From Chloroflexota bacterium (GTDB lineage Bacteria > Chloroflexota > Anaerolineae > Anaerolineales > UBA4823), in assembly GCA_023395675.1 (NCBI GenBank), contig JAEWYL010000285.1, forward strand, positions 1-7,721: a stretch of 7,721 nt of DNA, read 5' to 3'. The notes under the pieces are model-generated. The model ran no database searches and had not been told where the DNA came from. It worked only from the letters and a program-made list of their open reading frames with translations. Position numbers and translations under genes: made by a program. Positions 6,344 to 7,721 of the stretch are shown here, piece after piece (position 1 is the stretch's first letter; every line of letters starts with the position of its first letter).

Positions 6344-7721
6344 AGGTATACACCCGCATCGTAAACCGTCTGGCCTGCACCGCCACGTCGAAGACTTCCA
6401 TCAGGCGGGCGTTCTCCTTGATCCAGGCCTCCGCCCCGGGGTAGCGCTCGGCCAGGGTCAGATCCTCGATGAACCACACCCGCTGCTGGCGGCCCTCCAG
6501 CATCCCCGGCTGAAAGTTCTCCATGCCGATCACGCTGCGCCCGAGATAGTAGTCCCCCAGGTCGGTGTCGGTCGCCACCACCCAGTCGCCCGGCTCCAGG
6601 CGGGCGTCGATATAGCGGAAGGCCGCCCGCCAATCGGCCCGGTTGCCGTTCTGGTGGAAGTAGTAGAGGTAGTTATCGCTCAGAGCGCTGAGCAGCATCA
6701 CGGCCAGCAGGCCGCCCGCCAGTAAGCGCACGCTCTTCTCCGGGTGCCGGAAGTGCTGGTCGAGGAAGAGGCCGGCGAGCAGGATCCAACTGGTGACCGA
6801 GACGAATACGTAGCGGTTGGCGGCGTACTGGAACAGGGACAGGAACATGACCCCCAGCAGCGGGAGCGCCGCCCCCAGGCCGAAAAAGAGGGCGGCCCGC
6901 CGCCTGCGCCCCAGGAGCACGACCGTCCCAACCGCCGCCCCCAGCACGACCGGGACCCCGGTGTAGGCCAGCACGCCCCCCAGAATCCAGAAAGGGGTGG
7001 TGTTGACGCGCCCGAAGCCCTCGAACCACTGCGGCAGGTTCCCCAGGAAGGGGCCCGCGAAGAACGCCCCGAGCAGGATGCCCGGCCCGAAGAAAAGCGC
7101 CAGGTTGGCGAGCTTCAGGCCGCGCGGTTTTTCGAAGGGCAGCAGCGCCACCAGGAGGATGTACCCGAGCACCACCGGGAGCAGGAAAAGGGCGATCAGC
7201 CGCTCGCGGGCCGCCAGGCCGAGGCAGAGAAAGGAGAGCAGAAAGAGGGCGGGGCGGTCCTCCTCCAGGGCGATGAAAAACAGGAAGAGGGCCGCGGTGT
7301 AGAACAGGATCAGCAGCGAATAGAAGCGGGCGTTCTGGGACCAGTACAGGTGCCAGGTGGAGACGGAGAGCAGCCCGGCGAAGAGCAGGGCGGCGCGGGG
7401 CGAGAACATCCTGCGCACCAGGTAGTAGAGGGCCGGGATGGACAGGACCCCGATCAGGGCGGGGACCAGGCGGGCGGACCACTCGCTGGCCCCGAGGGCG
7501 GAGACCGCCAGGCGGATGAGGGTGAGCGAGAGGGGCCTGCGCCAGAAGGAGAAGGTGAAGCCGTCCTCCTTGCTGCTGAGGGTGAAGGCTTCATCCTCCC
7601 ACAGGCTCCACTCGCCCAGGCGGTACAGGCGGAGGGCGGCGGCCAGCAGCGTGCAGGCGGCCAGCAGCAACAGCTCGCCGTTGAGCCTGCTCAGAGAGGC
7701 GGTGAGGCGGTGATAGGTCCT
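6330..7721 (-). CDS. GT-C membrane glycosyltransferase (GT39/ArnT/RgtA-like), 5' end outside window
   Basis: This is a multi-pass membrane glycosyltransferase of the GT-C fold. Such enzymes move a sugar from a polyprenyl-phosphate donor to a lipid, glycan or protein on the outer face of the membrane. The frame is open to the right edge, giving 463 visible residues before TAA. The first hydrophobic helix (about residues 16-33) is followed by an acidic first-loop motif, WEDE, at 41-44, where this superfamily keeps its catalytic or metal-binding acid. SQNARFY at 128-134 is a typical PMT_2/RgtA-like loop motif. Roughly ten further hydrophobic segments follow, the last near 331-347. A soluble tail of about 115 residues (WRAAFRYID, GDWVVATD) follows, as in many bacterial relatives. 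A TTG at 7668-7670 would start the protein inside helix 1, so the true start is probably to the right. The 3' end overlaps the next gene by 14 bases. Class is secure; donor and acceptor are unknown. Confidence 0.88.
   Translation of the reverse strand, partial: RTYHRLTASLSRLNGELLLLAACTLLAAALRLYRLGEWSLWEDEAFTLSSKEDGFTFSFWRRPLSLTLIRLAVSALGASEWSARLVPALIGVLSIPALYYLVRRMFSPRAALLFAGLLSVSTWHLYWSQNARFYSLLILFYTAALFLFFIALEEDRPALFLLSFLCLGLAARERLIALFLLPVVLGYILLVALLPFEKPRGLKLANLALFFGPGILLGAFFAGPFLGNLPQWFEGFGRVNTTPFWILGGVLAYTGVPVVLGAAVGTVVLLGRRRRAALFFGLGAALPLLGVMFLSLFQYAANRYVFVSVTSWILLAGLFLDQHFRHPEKSVRLLAGGLLAVMLLSALSDNYLYYFHQNGNRADWRAAFRYIDARLEPGDWVVATDTDLGDYYLGRSVIGMENFQPGMLEGRQQRVWFIEDLTLAERYPGAEAWIKENARLMEVFDVAVQARRFTMRVYTYESR

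Noticed and set aside
3380..6364. 994-residue plus-strand open frame
   Set aside because: The GT4 and CesA-like genes share one reading frame (start offset divisible by three), and this frame is their exact antisense mirror across both genes. Its length follows from codon bias, not from a gene.
7668..7670. TTG start codon for the GT-C gene
   Set aside because: It would begin inside the first membrane helix, and the frame is open for 17 more codons to the window edge. The true start is more likely outside.

Overview
The window is very GC-rich (about 70% by eye) and tightly packed. All five credible genes lie on the minus strand, so transcription runs from right to left. The DNA is bacterial: compact genes, overlapping or nearly abutting reading frames, and Shine-Dalgarno motifs of the GGGAGGA and GAGGA type. 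Codon choice is strongly G/C-ending. Nothing fixes the phylum. The style of the glycosyltransferases (Trp-rich coiled-coil tail, GT2-GT4 fusion, ArnT/RgtA-like protein ending in a soluble domain) would suit a GC-rich Chloroflexota-type or similar environmental bacterium, but this is a low-confidence impression.

Layout in transcription order: (1) 7721-6330, a multi-pass GT-C (GT39/ArnT-like) membrane glycosyltransferase whose start lies beyond the right edge. (2) 6343-4829, a cellulose-synthase-like membrane GT2, overlapping gene 1 by 14 bases. (3) 4792-3257, a GT4-family glycosyltransferase with a basic C-terminal extension. (4) 3260-2229, a GT2 glycosyltransferase with a C-terminal coiled coil, overlapping gene 3 by 4 bases (ATGA). 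(5) 2217 to the left edge, a large GT2-GT4 fusion with 739 codons visible and its stop beyond the window. The only gaps are 36 and 11 bases. No stretch lacks a gene, and I see no internal terminator, promoter, RNA gene, repeat array or mobile element.

Taken together this is the middle of an operon for a surface glycan: an exopolysaccharide, a capsule-like polymer or a glycolipid. The two soluble enzymes and the two-domain fusion would use nucleotide sugars on the cytoplasmic side. The CesA-like GT2 could polymerise and export a beta-linked chain. The GT-C protein would add a sugar from a polyprenyl-phosphate donor on the outer face. The polymer and the sugars cannot be read from the sequence. 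What stands out is the run of five glycosyltransferase genes holding six glycosyltransferase domains from three fold classes, with no sugar-nucleotide, flippase or polymerase-partner gene between them.

Two annotation traps are resolved here. The leftmost gene has no stop inside the window and is mirrored by a long antisense open frame, so it is easily missed. The coiled-coil GT2 gene sits in a frame that stays open for about 2.2 kb upstream of its real start.
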